DNA from: Candidatus Bathyarchaeota archaeon | GTDB taxonomy: Archaea > Thermoproteota > Bathyarchaeia > Bathyarchaeales > Bathyarchaeaceae | Length of the DNA: 7,403 nucleotides | Direction: 5' to 3' | Assembly (NCBI GenBank): GCA_003662715.1 | Contig: QMYO01000075.1 | Coordinates: 1-7,403, forward strand | Part shown: positions 1 to 5,224 of the stretch, piece by piece | How the letters are laid out: each line of letters opens with the position of its first letter | Position numbering within the stretch: the first letter of the stretch is position 1 | The notes under the pieces: generated by a model | Told to the model about the DNA's origin: nothing | Seen by the model: the letters and a program-made list of their open reading frames with translations, nothing else | Database searches by the model: none | Position numbers and translations under genes: made by a program

Positions 1-132
1 AGCGTTTTTTATGAATTCCTCGAAGTTGTAAGAGTTTAATGGACTCACAACGCCTTTCGTTTCCTTTTTTCTTTCCATCATTTCCTTCATCTTCTTTATC
101 CGTATTCTTTCAAGTTCTTTGTCTTCCGACAT
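1..132 (-). CDS. Thioredoxin-like protein, N-terminal part (cut by window edge)
   Basis: An open frame of 44 codons begins at an ATG at 132-130 and runs off the left edge without a stop. A GGGAG ribosome site lies about 10 bases before the ATG. The first 25 or so residues are highly charged (MSEDKELERIRIKKMKEMM), followed by VVSPLNSYNFEEFI. Archaeal thioredoxins often carry such a charged N-terminal helix before the first strand and a 'NF-EFI' helix, so I infer a thioredoxin-fold protein. The CxxC active site would lie outside the window and cannot be checked. The charged start alone also resembles PDCD5-like DNA-binding proteins, but the part after residue 28 does not. A TATA-like stretch (GAATAATAC, near 165-173) could be its promoter. 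Confidence 0.6.
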   Translation of the reverse strand, partial: MSEDKELERIRIKKMKEMMERKKETKGVVSPLNSYNFEEFIKNA

Positions 133-215
133 TTATGGTCTTCTCCCAACACAACATTCTCGGATTGTATTATTCGCTTTGCATGCACAGTTCAATAAAG
201 GTTTTGGAATCTGAT

Positions 216-306
216 TGGAGCCCCGAGCGGGATTTGAACCCGCGACCTACGGCTCTCCTTCGTATAGGGTACAAGGCCGTTGCTCTAGCCGCTGAGCCAC
301 CGGGGC
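216..306 (-). tRNA. tRNA-Thr (anticodon UGU) with 15-nt anticodon-loop intron
   Basis: On the minus strand the acceptor stem GCCCCGG (306-300) pairs with TCGGGGC (226-220), followed by discriminator T and an encoded CCA (218-216). The D arm is GCTC/GAGC, the T arm GCGGG-TTCAAAT-CCCGC, the variable loop AGGTC. The anticodon stem ACGGC/GCCGT encloses 22 nt instead of 7. Removing 15 nt after position 37 (window 269-255) leaves loop CTTGTAA with anticodon UGU. A U73 discriminator agrees with archaeal threonine tRNAs. The mature tRNA would be 73 nt plus CCA. The inserted part does not form a perfect bulge-helix-bulge; CCTT/AAGG and GTA/TAC can pair instead. A T/A-rich box at about 337-347 lies 31-41 bases upstream and may be its TATA box. 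Confidence 0.93.
255..269 (-). other. Predicted tRNA-Thr(UGU) intron, 15 nt, position 37/38
   Basis: The loop between the two anticodon stem strands (275-254) is 15 nt too long. Assigning the excess to the canonical archaeal site between nucleotides 37 and 38 gives a normal 7-nt loop. Exact ends are inferred, because no perfect bulge-helix-bulge fold is visible. Confidence 0.75.
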
Positions 307-336
307 CCTATTTACATCCTTCGAGTTGTGTTAGGT

Positions 337-347
337 CTTTTAAAAAT
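337..347 (-). promoter_or_regulatory. TATA-like box of tRNA-Thr(UGU)
   Basis: The minus-strand sequence AATTTTTAAAAG is centred about 36 bases before the tRNA 5' end, the usual place for an archaeal TATA box. It lies between the vapC stop and the tRNA. Confidence 0.4.
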
Positions 348-365
348 TTGGTGCCTGGGGCTAGT

Positions 366-761
366 TTAAACTCTTGATATCCATTTCGTTTTAATCTCTT
401 GTATGGATTTGATGTGAGGGTCGTCTGTAAGGCACACAGCGTTTAGAGATAAGCTTGTGGCGGCTATTATGCTGTCGGCCATTGGAGTTTTGTATTTATA
501 CCTTAACTCCGCCGAATTTTTTGCGATATCTGAGTCAACGTTTATCACTTTGAAATCTTTTTCCAGTAGATTGGTTCTTAAAATGGCTGTTTGTCGTCCT
601 TCTTGTTTAAGTGTTAGTTGATATATTTCATGGATCACGATGGCGGAAATATATTTCTTTTTTGTTCTTCTTATTTCTTCTTTAATTCTTTGAAGAACCT
701 CTTTGTTTTTTGAGTAATAGTGTTCAATGAAAAATCTAGTGTCGTAAACTGTTTTCGACAT
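366..761 (-). CDS. vapC: VapC-family toxin, PIN-domain ribonuclease
   Basis: This 131-residue protein has the size and acidic quartet of a PIN-domain nuclease: D7 in VYDTRFFIEH, E45 in AIVIHEIYQL, D96 in PMADSIIAA, and D113/D114 in CLTDDPHI. VapC toxins bind Mg2+ through these residues and cleave RNA, often tRNA or rRNA. The start at 761 overlaps the end of the AbrB-type gene by 26 bases, so the two are translationally coupled with the antitoxin first, the standard vapBC order. All acidic residues are present, so the toxin looks intact. Its RNA target cannot be read from sequence; the tRNA genes on both sides are neighbours, not evidence of a target. The family call is firm; toxicity is inferred from family and context. 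Confidence 0.9.
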   Translation of the reverse strand: MSKTVYDTRFFIEHYYSKNKEVLQRIKEEIRRTKKKYISAIVIHEIYQLTLKQEGRQTAILRTNLLEKDFKVINVDSDIAKNSAELRYKYKTPMADSIIAATSLSLNAVCLTDDPHIKSIQEIKTKWISRV

Positions 762-984
762 CTTCTTCCCTTATTTTGTCTAAGAGTTTCTTCATTTGTT
801 CTGGAGTGGCGTATTTTGCTCCTGAACCAGCGAGGTCGATTGTTGTTTCTTTGGGTTTAAAGAGGATTCCTTCTTTGGTTTCGATGACTTCTAGTCGAGT
901 TCCTTCCTCAATTCCATATTTCATGCGAAGTTTAGCGGGAATTGTGGTTTGGCCTTTTCTAGTTACTACTACTTCATATTCCAT
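736..984 (-). CDS. vapB: VapB-like antitoxin, SpoVT/AbrB (swapped-hairpin) DNA-binding protein
   Basis: An 82-residue protein whose N-terminal half is a SpoVT/AbrB swapped-hairpin domain: MEYEVVVTRKGQTTIPAKLR, then the G-I-x-x-G-T-x-L-E-V turn and strands to about residue 45. The C-terminal part (about 55-82, SGAKYATPEQMKKLLDKIREED) is the usual flexible or helical tail that wraps and inhibits the PIN toxin. I chose the ATG at 984 rather than an in-frame TTG at 996 because the domain begins directly at it and the TTG lies in the repeat region. It overlaps vapC by 26 bases. As a dimeric AbrB-type repressor it probably controls its own promoter; the repeats at 997-1021 are the likely site. Confidence 0.88.
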   Translation of the reverse strand: MEYEVVVTRKGQTTIPAKLRMKYGIEEGTRLEVIETKEGILFKPKETTIDLAGSGAKYATPEQMKKLLDKIREEDVENSLRH

Positions 985-996
985 ACTGAATCCCAA

Positions 997-1021
997 GTAC
1001 TACATTTGCAATGTACTACAT
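997..1021 (-). promoter_or_regulatory. Candidate VapB operator: direct and inverted repeats
   Basis: The nonamer GTACTACAT occurs at 997-1005 and again, exactly, at 1013-1021, 16 bp apart start to start. Between them TACATT-tgc-AATGTA (1001-1015) is a perfect inverted repeat. The block sits between the TATA box and the vapB ATG, where binding of the antitoxin would block transcription. Operator function is inferred from position and symmetry. Confidence 0.6.
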
Positions 1022-1036
1022 ATAACTCTTTCCCCT
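1020..1036 (-). promoter_or_regulatory. vapBC promoter (BRE plus TATA-like box)
   Basis: On the minus strand a purine-rich GGGGAAAGA is followed by GTTATATG. The box lies about 35-42 bases before the vapB ATG at 984, fitting an archaeal promoter with a short leader. Confidence 0.5.
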
Positions 1037-1089
1037 TTAGCATAACTTAACTCTGACGCCTCTGATCGAAGAGCCTCGTTAAAACATTA

Positions 1090-1196
1090 TGGTGCCGGGG
1101 GCGGGATTCGAACTCGCGACTTCTGGGCGTGGCCCCATTATTTTTTGCTCTCCAGATTATGAGTCTGGCGCCCAAACCAGGCTAGGCTACCCCGGC
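1090..1196 (-). tRNA. Elongator tRNA-Met (anticodon CAU) with 29-nt insertion in the variable region
   Basis: On the minus strand the acceptor GCCGGGG (1196-1190) pairs perfectly with CCCCGGC, followed by discriminator A and encoded CCA (1092-1090). The anticodon arm CCAGA-CTCATAA-TCTGG is complete and needs no intron; the anticodon is CAU. The stem lacks the three G-C pairs of initiator tRNA, and the acceptor matches archaeal elongator Met rather than Ile2. Between the anticodon stem and T arm lie 34 nt (1118-1151) instead of about 5, so there is a 29-nt excess in a tRNA that should be class I. The T stem GCGAG/CCCGC has one A-C mismatch. TTAAATTTG at about 1222-1229 is a suitable TATA box, 26-33 bases upstream. 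Confidence 0.9.
1121..1149 (-). other. Predicted non-canonical tRNA-Met intron (29 nt, about position 45/46)
   Basis: The exon strand CTGG of the anticodon stem can pair with CCAG at the 3' end of the insertion, leaving 3-nt bulges AGA and AAG. Cutting after the second base of each bulge removes 29 nt and restores the variable loop AGGTC, the same as in tRNA-Thr(UGU) here. The outer and inner helices are weak, so this is a relaxed bulge-helix-bulge motif and the splice sites are inferred. Confidence 0.6.
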
Positions 1197-1354
1197 TACA
1201 TTCAATAACAATACACAGCACAAATTTAACTATTTATCCCCAAACACCATTATGCCGAAAAGGAATGTAGAGCAGACTAGTCAGCTATAACCCGGAACAC
1301 GCCTAAAAATAGTGAAACCTATGTTAAAAATCTAGGGGGTGTAGAGATAGACCT

Positions 1355-2047
1355 CTATTTTCTCTCCAACCTCATAACGCCGTCTGACTTACCCAAATAG
1401 ACAACATCCGCCATGCTCATAAACAACCCGGTTTCAAGGACGCCGGGAATCAGCTTAAGCGCAACATCCAACTTATCCAAAGCATCAACCGACTCGAACT
1501 CAACATCTAAAATGAAGTTTCCATTATCCGTAACTACAGGTCCAATCTTTCTGTTTCCCTCTCGCAAAACAGGCTTTCCCCCCAGCTCCTTTATCCTCGC
1601 TATAACGGTTGACAGGGCGAAAGGCAAAACCTCTAGGGGTATAGGCTGGCTTGTTCCCAATTTTTCCACCAATTTTGTTTTGTCCGCTACTATCACGAAC
1701 TGTTTAGCCGCTGAGGCAACAATTTTTTCTCTCATCAATGCTCCACCCATGCCCTTAATTAAATTCAAATCTCTATCAATTTGGTCTGCTCCATCAATTG
1801 TTAGGTCCAGCTTAGGGTGTTCATCCAGCGTTGTGATTGGGATGCTGTGATTTACTGCCAGCATTAAGGCTTGATGAGAAGTTGGCACTCCCAAAACTTG
1901 TAAGCCTTCTCGTTTAATTCTCTTTCCTATCTCTTGAATAGCATAGGCAACGGTGGTTCCGCTTCCCAACCCAACAACGAAGCCTTCGCGAACATGTTTC
2001 ACTGCTTCTAAGGCTGCTCTCTTTTTTGCGTCTTCTCTCCAGTCCAC
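1355..2047 (-). CDS. rpiA: Ribose-5-phosphate isomerase A
   Basis: The product interconverts ribose 5-phosphate and ribulose 5-phosphate, feeding nucleotide and histidine synthesis in the cytoplasm. From the first possible start (TTG 2062, 235 residues) the family motifs are GLGSGTT (31-37), DGADQID (90-96) and KGMGGALMREK (103-113). D90, D93, K103, E112 and K130 correspond to E. coli RpiA D81, D84, K94, catalytic E103 and K121, so the active site is complete. I prefer the GTG at 2047 (230 residues) because GAGG lies 9 bases before it, whereas the TTG at 2062 overlaps the previous gene by 11 bases and its GAGG directly abuts it. The gene follows the coiled-coil membrane protein with almost no gap and probably shares its promoter. 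Downstream, a short inverted repeat (TAGAG/CTCTA) and a T-run near 1325-1330 may end transcription. Confidence 0.95.
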   Translation of the reverse strand: MDWREDAKKRAALEAVKHVREGFVVGLGSGTTVAYAIQEIGKRIKREGLQVLGVPTSHQALMLAVNHSIPITTLDEHPKLDLTIDGADQIDRDLNLIKGMGGALMREKIVASAAKQFVIVADKTKLVEKLGTSQPIPLEVLPFALSTVIARIKELGGKPVLREGNRKIGPVVTDNGNFILDVEFESVDALDKLDVALKLIPGVLETGLFMSMADVVYLGKSDGVMRLERK

Positions 2048-2051
2048 GTTT

Positions 2052-2717
2052 TCACGCCTCAACCTCGATTTGTCCTAGTCTCTCCAAAACCTTTTCCACT
2101 TCAGCTTTAATCTCTTCAATTCTCTTTTCAGCCTCAGTTTTTTTTGGAGGAGCACGTTTGCGAACTTTTTTCACTTCTCGGGTAGGAGGCGCAGCCTTTG
2201 GCGGTGCTGGCGTTGGAACAGGCGCCTCTATTATTGGCTTGACTTTGACGTGTGCTCTTAACTCGCTGATTTTTCTGTTAACTTCATCGAAGCGGTCGCT
2301 GAACATTTTGATGAGGTCTTCTTGCATCGTTTCCAACTCGTGTAAAGCCACCACCGCCTCGCTTTTTGAAATGAGGTCTTTAATTTTCATCATTCTCTCC
2401 TTGTATTTGCGTGCTAGGCGTTCTCGCTCTTCTTCACTTATCTTTCCTTCAGCTTGCGCCTCGTAAAAGCGGCGAATGGCATAGCTAAGGACTTCTCTCT
2501 CAATATCCAACGTTCTTAGTCTTTTCTTTGCTTTTTTAGTCTCTTCAGAGGTCACGGTGCGCTCTATCTTGAAGGGCAACTTTTCTACAGGTTCAAACTC
2601 TGCTAAAGTCTCTTTTTCTTTGCCTTTTCCCCTCATGGCGAGAAGTAAGAATAAAGCCACTGAAACTGCTGCTATTGTGATGGTTATGTACGGCCAGGGC
2701 TCAGCCCCTAAAACCAC
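2052..2717 (-). CDS. Membrane-anchored coiled-coil protein of unknown function
   Basis: I do not recognise a named family. The 221-residue protein has a short N-terminus, one hydrophobic helix at about residues 10-28 (ITITIAAVSVALFLLLAM), then a basic RGKGKEKE stop-transfer stretch, predicting the bulk to be cytoplasmic. Residues about 55-155 are charged and helical (including a YEAQAEGKISEEERERLARKY segment resembling SHOCT-like helical pairs), followed by a Pro/Ala/Lys-rich linker (about 160-195) and a final coiled coil (about 195-218). The start is a GTG at 2717 with a strong GAGGGAG 5-6 bases upstream. A TATA box at 2756-2768 precedes it. It is the first gene of an apparent two-gene operon with rpiA; this pairing suggests no specific role. 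Possible roles are scaffold or envelope organisation, which is only a guess. Confidence 0.8.
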   Translation of the reverse strand: MVLGAEPWPYITITIAAVSVALFLLLAMRGKGKEKETLAEFEPVEKLPFKIERTVTSEETKKAKKRLRTLDIEREVLSYAIRRFYEAQAEGKISEEERERLARKYKERMMKIKDLISKSEAVVALHELETMQEDLIKMFSDRFDEVNRKISELRAHVKVKPIIEAPVPTPAPPKAAPPTREVKKVRKRAPPKKTEAEKRIEEIKAEVEKVLERLGQIEVEA

Positions 2718-2755
2718 GTTAACTCCCTCGTTGTCATCATGGTTTGTTCTTTTGT

Positions 2756-2768
2756 GGTATATAAGTTT
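2756..2768 (-). promoter_or_regulatory. Promoter of the coiled-coil protein-rpiA operon
   Basis: AAACTTATATACC on the minus strand is a good archaeal BRE/TATA match, about 39-51 bases before the GTG at 2717. It lies just after the 3' end of tRNA-Thr(GGU), so the operon can be transcribed independently of the tRNA. Confidence 0.55.
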
Positions 2769-2776
2769 GAAGAATG

Positions 2777-2863
2777 TGGAGCCTCGGGCGGGATTTGAAC
2801 CCGCGACTTCCGCCTTTTTGGACTATACCAAGGCGATGCCCTAACCAGCTAGGCCACCGAGGC
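2777..2863 (-). tRNA. tRNA-Thr (anticodon GGU) with 10-nt intron
   Basis: The minus-strand acceptor GCCTCGG (2863-2857) pairs perfectly with CCGAGGC (2787-2781); discriminator U and CCA follow. D arm GCCT/GGGC, T arm GCGGG-TTCAAAT-CCCGC, variable loop AAGTC. The anticodon stem TCGCC/GGCGG encloses 17 nt. Excising 10 nt after position 37 leaves TTGGTAA with anticodon GGU. U73 supports threonine identity. It is the second threonine isoacceptor of the window and is divergent from tRNA-Leu across a 113-bp spacer; CTTTAAACC around 2895-2903 may be its TATA box. Confidence 0.93.
2816..2825 (-). other. Predicted minimal tRNA-Thr(GGU) intron, 10 nt, position 37/38
   Basis: TTGG in the 5' exon pairs with CCAA of the insertion, giving a 4-bp central helix, a 3-nt AAA bulge on the 3' side and a 6-nt loop (TATAGT) on the 5' side. 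This is the bulge-helix-loop form recognised by archaeal splicing endonuclease. Cuts after TTGGTA and before the last A give a standard 7-nt loop. Confidence 0.8.
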
Positions 2864-2976
2864 TTTTTAGATATAGGTTTTAGAGTTTTTCGAGGTTTAA
2901 AGGATTTTGTTGAAGACGCTTTTTTAGAAATGTTTAATTTAACTTTGTCTTTTACATGGATGTGTACGAGTATTGG

Positions 2977-3064
2977 GCGGGGGTGTCCGAGTCTGGTCAA
3001 AGGAGACAGGCTTAGGACCTGTTGGCGTAGGCCTGCGCGGGTTCAAGTCCCGTCCCCCGCACCA
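2977..3064 (+). tRNA. tRNA-Leu (anticodon UAG)
   Basis: Acceptor GCGGGGG (2977-2983) pairs with CCCCCGC, followed by discriminator A and encoded CCA (3062-3064). The anticodon arm ACAGG-CTTAGGA-CCTGT gives UAG, reading CUA-type leucine codons. The long variable arm (TGGCGTAGGCCTGC) marks a class II tRNA, and the T arm is GCGGG-TTCAAGT-CCCGT. There is no intron. GTTTAATTTA around 2933-2943 is a possible TATA box. Confidence 0.96.
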
Positions 3065-3180
3065 CAATGCGCACACATCTATTGTCAAACCTAAACGCGA
3101 ACAAAACATCTCTATCTAAACGATGCATTCCGAGGCATTTTTTGTCTGATAGCAGTCTCTGGTTTTGTCTTCTAATGACA

Positions 3181-3193
3181 AAACTTATAAAAA
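3181..3193 (+). promoter_or_regulatory. Promoter of the small membrane protein gene
   Basis: AAACTTATAAAAA is a strong archaeal TATA match. It lies inside the longer open frame that begins at 3067, which argues that the real start is downstream, at 3241-3259. Confidence 0.55.
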
Positions 3194-3258
3194 GATTCCA
3201 AAATAACCTTAAGTCACGAAAAAGAAAAAAGGTCTCTTTCTTGAAGGTGAAAAAATTG

Positions 3259-3672
3259 GTGACAACAGAAGAAATAGCCCAATATGCCTTCATGGCTTTC
3301 GTGGCGATAGCTGTCATAGCAGGGTTAGCAGTAGGTTACCTAGCTTACGATGCCCAAGACTGGACCGCCGCATCAGTAGCAGATGCCAACGCGTATGTCA
3401 CGCTGATCATGCTGATCCTAGGCATAATAGTCGGACTCGTAAGCATAACCACAAAGGAAGTTACACCATTCCTCATATCTTCAATTGCTTTAATGGTAGC
3501 AAGAGTGGGATTAGGCACTGCAAGTGGCGATGTATGGAAACCTCTTGAAACAATCCATGGACTGTTGTACTACTGGGCAACAGGAATATTGAATTACATT
3601 GTGGCGTTTGTAGCTCCAGCGGCTGTCTTAATAGCAATAAGAGCGGTTTGGGCTCTAGCAAGTAAAAAATAG
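3259..3672 (+). CDS. Small four-helix integral membrane protein, function unknown
   Basis: The protein is predicted to cross the membrane four times. With the GTG at 3259 it has 137 residues and hydrophobic segments at about 8-30, 45-63, 68-86 and 108-132. An acidic/polar stretch (DAQDWTAASVADAN, about 31-44) lies between helices 1 and 2, and the TKEVTPFLISSIALMVA and IVAFVAPAAVLIAIRAVWALA stretches resemble small uncharacterised membrane proteins I recall from several archaea; I cannot name a family. The frame is open back to 3067, but a TATA box at 3181-3193 and a basic, non-membrane leader make that start unlikely. GGTGA ending about 9 bases before 3259 supports the chosen GTG; the TTG at 3241 (143 residues) is the alternative. 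A T-run after the stop ends the unit, so the gene is probably monocistronic. Confidence 0.8.
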   Translation: MTTEEIAQYAFMAFVAIAVIAGLAVGYLAYDAQDWTAASVADANAYVTLIMLILGIIVGLVSITTKEVTPFLISSIALMVARVGLGTASGDVWKPLETIHGLLYYWATGILNYIVAFVAPAAVLIAIRAVWALASKK

Positions 3673-3681
3673 CCTCTCCTC

Positions 3682-3691
3682 TCTTTTTTTT
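3682..3691 (+). terminator. T-run terminator after the membrane protein gene
   Basis: Ten bases after the stop codon there is CTCTC followed by eight T residues. Oligo-T tracts without a required hairpin are typical archaeal terminators. Confidence 0.5.
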
Positions 3692-3779
3692 GTGTATAAG
3701 ATAGCATAAACATAAATTATAGGGGGCATGAAAAGAATTTTAAGAATAAATACTCCGTCTACAGCATAGGGCAACTGAA

Positions 3780-4481
3780 ATGAGCTTCTTGAACGTTGAC
3801 GCGCGGTTGTGGAAACTTTTCTTTGTACTCTACAAACTAGCTGAAATGGGCGCAAGCAGTCGAACCGTAAAAGTTTCGACACAGTACCTAGCGGAAAAAA
3901 TACAAACTTCCCAACAAACAGCCTCCCGATACCTCATTCAACTAGAAAAAACAGGCTGGATCACTAGGGATATTAGACCAGAAGGCTGCTTAATCAGAAT
4001 CACTGATTCAGGGATGGCAGAGTTGAAGAAGCTGCACTCTAGCCTACGTCTGATTATGGAAGCGGAGTATCCGCCATCTGTCACGCTGGAGGGAGTGGTG
4101 TTCACTGGGCTTGGTGAAGGAGCTTATTATGTGATGCGGGATGGCTATCGTAAACAGTTCATCGAAAAGCTTGGGTTTGATCCGTATCCTGGAACCCTTA
4201 ATCTGAAGCTTACGACAGAATATGATATGAAAACAAGAAGCGAACTCGAAGCGTATCCTAGCATAGAAATAGAAGGCTTTAAAGATGAGACTAGGACCTT
4301 CGGCTCTGTAAAATGTTATCCTGCTATAATAAACAATAAAGTAAAGGGAGCGGTTATATTCGCTATGCGAAGCCATTATGATACTTCTGTATTGGAAATT
4401 ATTGCTCCTAATTTCTTACGTAACTCGCTGAAACTGAAAGATGGGAATAAGGTGAAGGTGGAAGTTCTTATTTTACCGTGA
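3780..4481 (+). CDS. ribK: CTP-dependent riboflavin kinase fused to winged-helix regulator (RibK/RbkR)
   Basis: The enzyme domain phosphorylates riboflavin to FMN using CTP (archaeal RibK, MJ0056 family). The 233-residue protein has an N-terminal winged-helix domain (about 10-80; recognition region around VSTQYLAEKIQTSQQTASRYLIQLEKTG written in two parts: VSTQYLAEKIQ at 32-42 and TASRYLIQLEKTG at 47-59) followed by the kinase (about 100-233). Kinase signatures are GVVFTGLGEGAYYV (105-118), GFDPYPGTLN (132-141; T139 and N141 match the Mg-binding pair of MJ0056) and HYDTSVLEIIAPNFLR near the C-terminus. This fusion is the architecture of RbkR, a bifunctional regulator and kinase described in archaea that controls riboflavin genes. 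The ATG at 3780 has only a weak ribosome site; an AATAAATA box about 30 bases upstream suggests a short leader. It converges with ribL, 30 bp away. Confidence 0.93.
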   Translation: MSFLNVDARLWKLFFVLYKLAEMGASSRTVKVSTQYLAEKIQTSQQTASRYLIQLEKTGWITRDIRPEGCLIRITDSGMAELKKLHSSLRLIMEAEYPPSVTLEGVVFTGLGEGAYYVMRDGYRKQFIEKLGFDPYPGTLNLKLTTEYDMKTRSELEAYPSIEIEGFKDETRTFGSVKCYPAIINNKVKGAVIFAMRSHYDTSVLEIIAPNFLRNSLKLKDGNKVKVEVLILP

Positions 4482-4511
4482 AAAACAAGAGAGTTTGAAT
4501 CTCGTTAATTC

Positions 4512-4967
4512 CTAACTACTATGCAACTCAATGAGCTTCCTCTTTATTTTTGAGGAACTGTTTAACTCTTCCTTCCCAAATTTTCCAATTTTCACAACCT
4601 GAATGTTAAGCTTCTTTTCTGCTAACGCTTTTCGCACCGACCTTTCTATATCATCCTGATCATGTCCCACAGCTATTATGTCAGGTTTAATTTTTTCCAA
4701 AACCTTGCCTATGTCTAGTTCCTCATAGCCTAAAATGGCTTCGTCTACGACTTTCAGCGATTCTACCAGCGCCCTTCGCTGGTCCTCGGGCATCACGGGG
4801 CTCTTTCCCTTTATTTCCTTAATTGTGCTGTCTCTAGCTACTATAACGATGAGCTTGGCGTTTTTTCCTCCAGCTTTCTTAGCTTCTTCCAGATACTTCA
4901 CGTGTCCTAAATGCAGCAGATCAAAGTTGCCTGATGCTAACACAACTCTTCTCTTCCTCTCTACCAT
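4512..4967 (-). CDS. ribL: FAD synthetase, RibL-type nucleotidyltransferase
   Basis: The product transfers a nucleotidyl group from ATP (possibly also CTP) to FMN, forming FAD. At 151 residues it matches archaeal RibL (MJ1179 type). Motifs: ASGNFDLLHLGHVKYLEEAKK, with the HxGH site H19-H22; VARDSTIKEIKGKSPVMPEDQR; IKPDIIAVGHDQDD; and a C-terminal SSSKIKRKL resembling the usual STxxI signature. The motif is GNFD rather than the more common GTFD, a mild variant. Its ATG overlaps the stop of the DUF357 gene by 7 bases (ATGGTAG), with GGAGG 12 bases upstream, so translation is coupled. The opposite-facing ribK carries out the preceding step, which strengthens the flavin assignment over other cytidylyltransferases such as TagD-like enzymes. 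Confidence 0.92.
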   Translation of the reverse strand: MVERKRRVVLASGNFDLLHLGHVKYLEEAKKAGGKNAKLIVIVARDSTIKEIKGKSPVMPEDQRRALVESLKVVDEAILGYEELDIGKVLEKIKPDIIAVGHDQDDIERSVRKALAEKKLNIQVVKIGKFGKEELNSSSKIKRKLIELHSS

Positions 4968-5224
4968 GAGAAATTCACGCCTCCTAACAGTCGCAAAGCA
5001 TCTAACAGTCCTTCACAGTAGGCTACAGATGCTAGTCCGGTTTCAAATTTTTTTCTGTCACGATAATATCTTGCGTCTTCAAGGTAGCGCTTAGCCATAT
5101 CAATAATCTCTCTTATTTTCTCTCTACCAATATAAACTGCATCTTGAGATATTTTTATCTCAGCGAAGACTTGCTCTGTGTTCTGAATGTATTTGGACAA
5201 TAGTTCTTTAGCATTATTGGTCAT
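4961..5224 (-). CDS. DUF357 family small helical protein
   Basis: This 87-residue protein is predicted to be nearly all helical and matches my recollection of the archaeal DUF357 family: a YIQNTEQVFAEIKI start, a central IIDMAKRYLEDARYYRDRKKFETGLASVAY and a GLLDALRLLG end (given here in pieces as IIDMAKRYLEDARYYRD and KKFETGLASVAYCEGLLDAL). No catalytic motif is visible. It is the first gene of a two-gene operon and its stop overlaps the ribL ATG by 7 bases, so it may assist or be co-regulated with FAD synthesis; the function is unknown. The ATG at 5224 is preceded only by a weak ribosome site, and a TATA-like box at 5257-5265 is suitably placed. Confidence 0.8.
   Translation of the reverse strand: MTNNAKELLSKYIQNTEQVFAEIKISQDAVYIGREKIREIIDMAKRYLEDARYYRDRKKFETGLASVAYCEGLLDALRLLGGVNFSW

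Noticed and set aside
39..377. 112-codon plus-strand open frame over the thioredoxin start and tRNA-Thr(UGU)
   Set aside because: It runs antisense through a tRNA and has low-complexity Ser/Phe-rich content; it is a shadow.
776..1045. 89-codon plus-strand frame
   Set aside because: It is antisense to vapB and its operator, with no ribosome site or recognisable domain.
1413..1850. 145-codon plus-strand frame
   Set aside because: It lies wholly antisense to rpiA, whose catalytic motifs are complete.
2026..2466. 146-codon plus-strand Ser-rich frame
   Set aside because: It is antisense to the coiled-coil gene; the Ser/Leu richness is the complement of Lys/Glu-rich codons.
3067..3258. N-terminal extension of the small membrane protein back to 3067
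   Set aside because: A strong TATA box lies inside it, it directly abuts tRNA-Leu, and the peptide is basic and unstructured with no membrane character.
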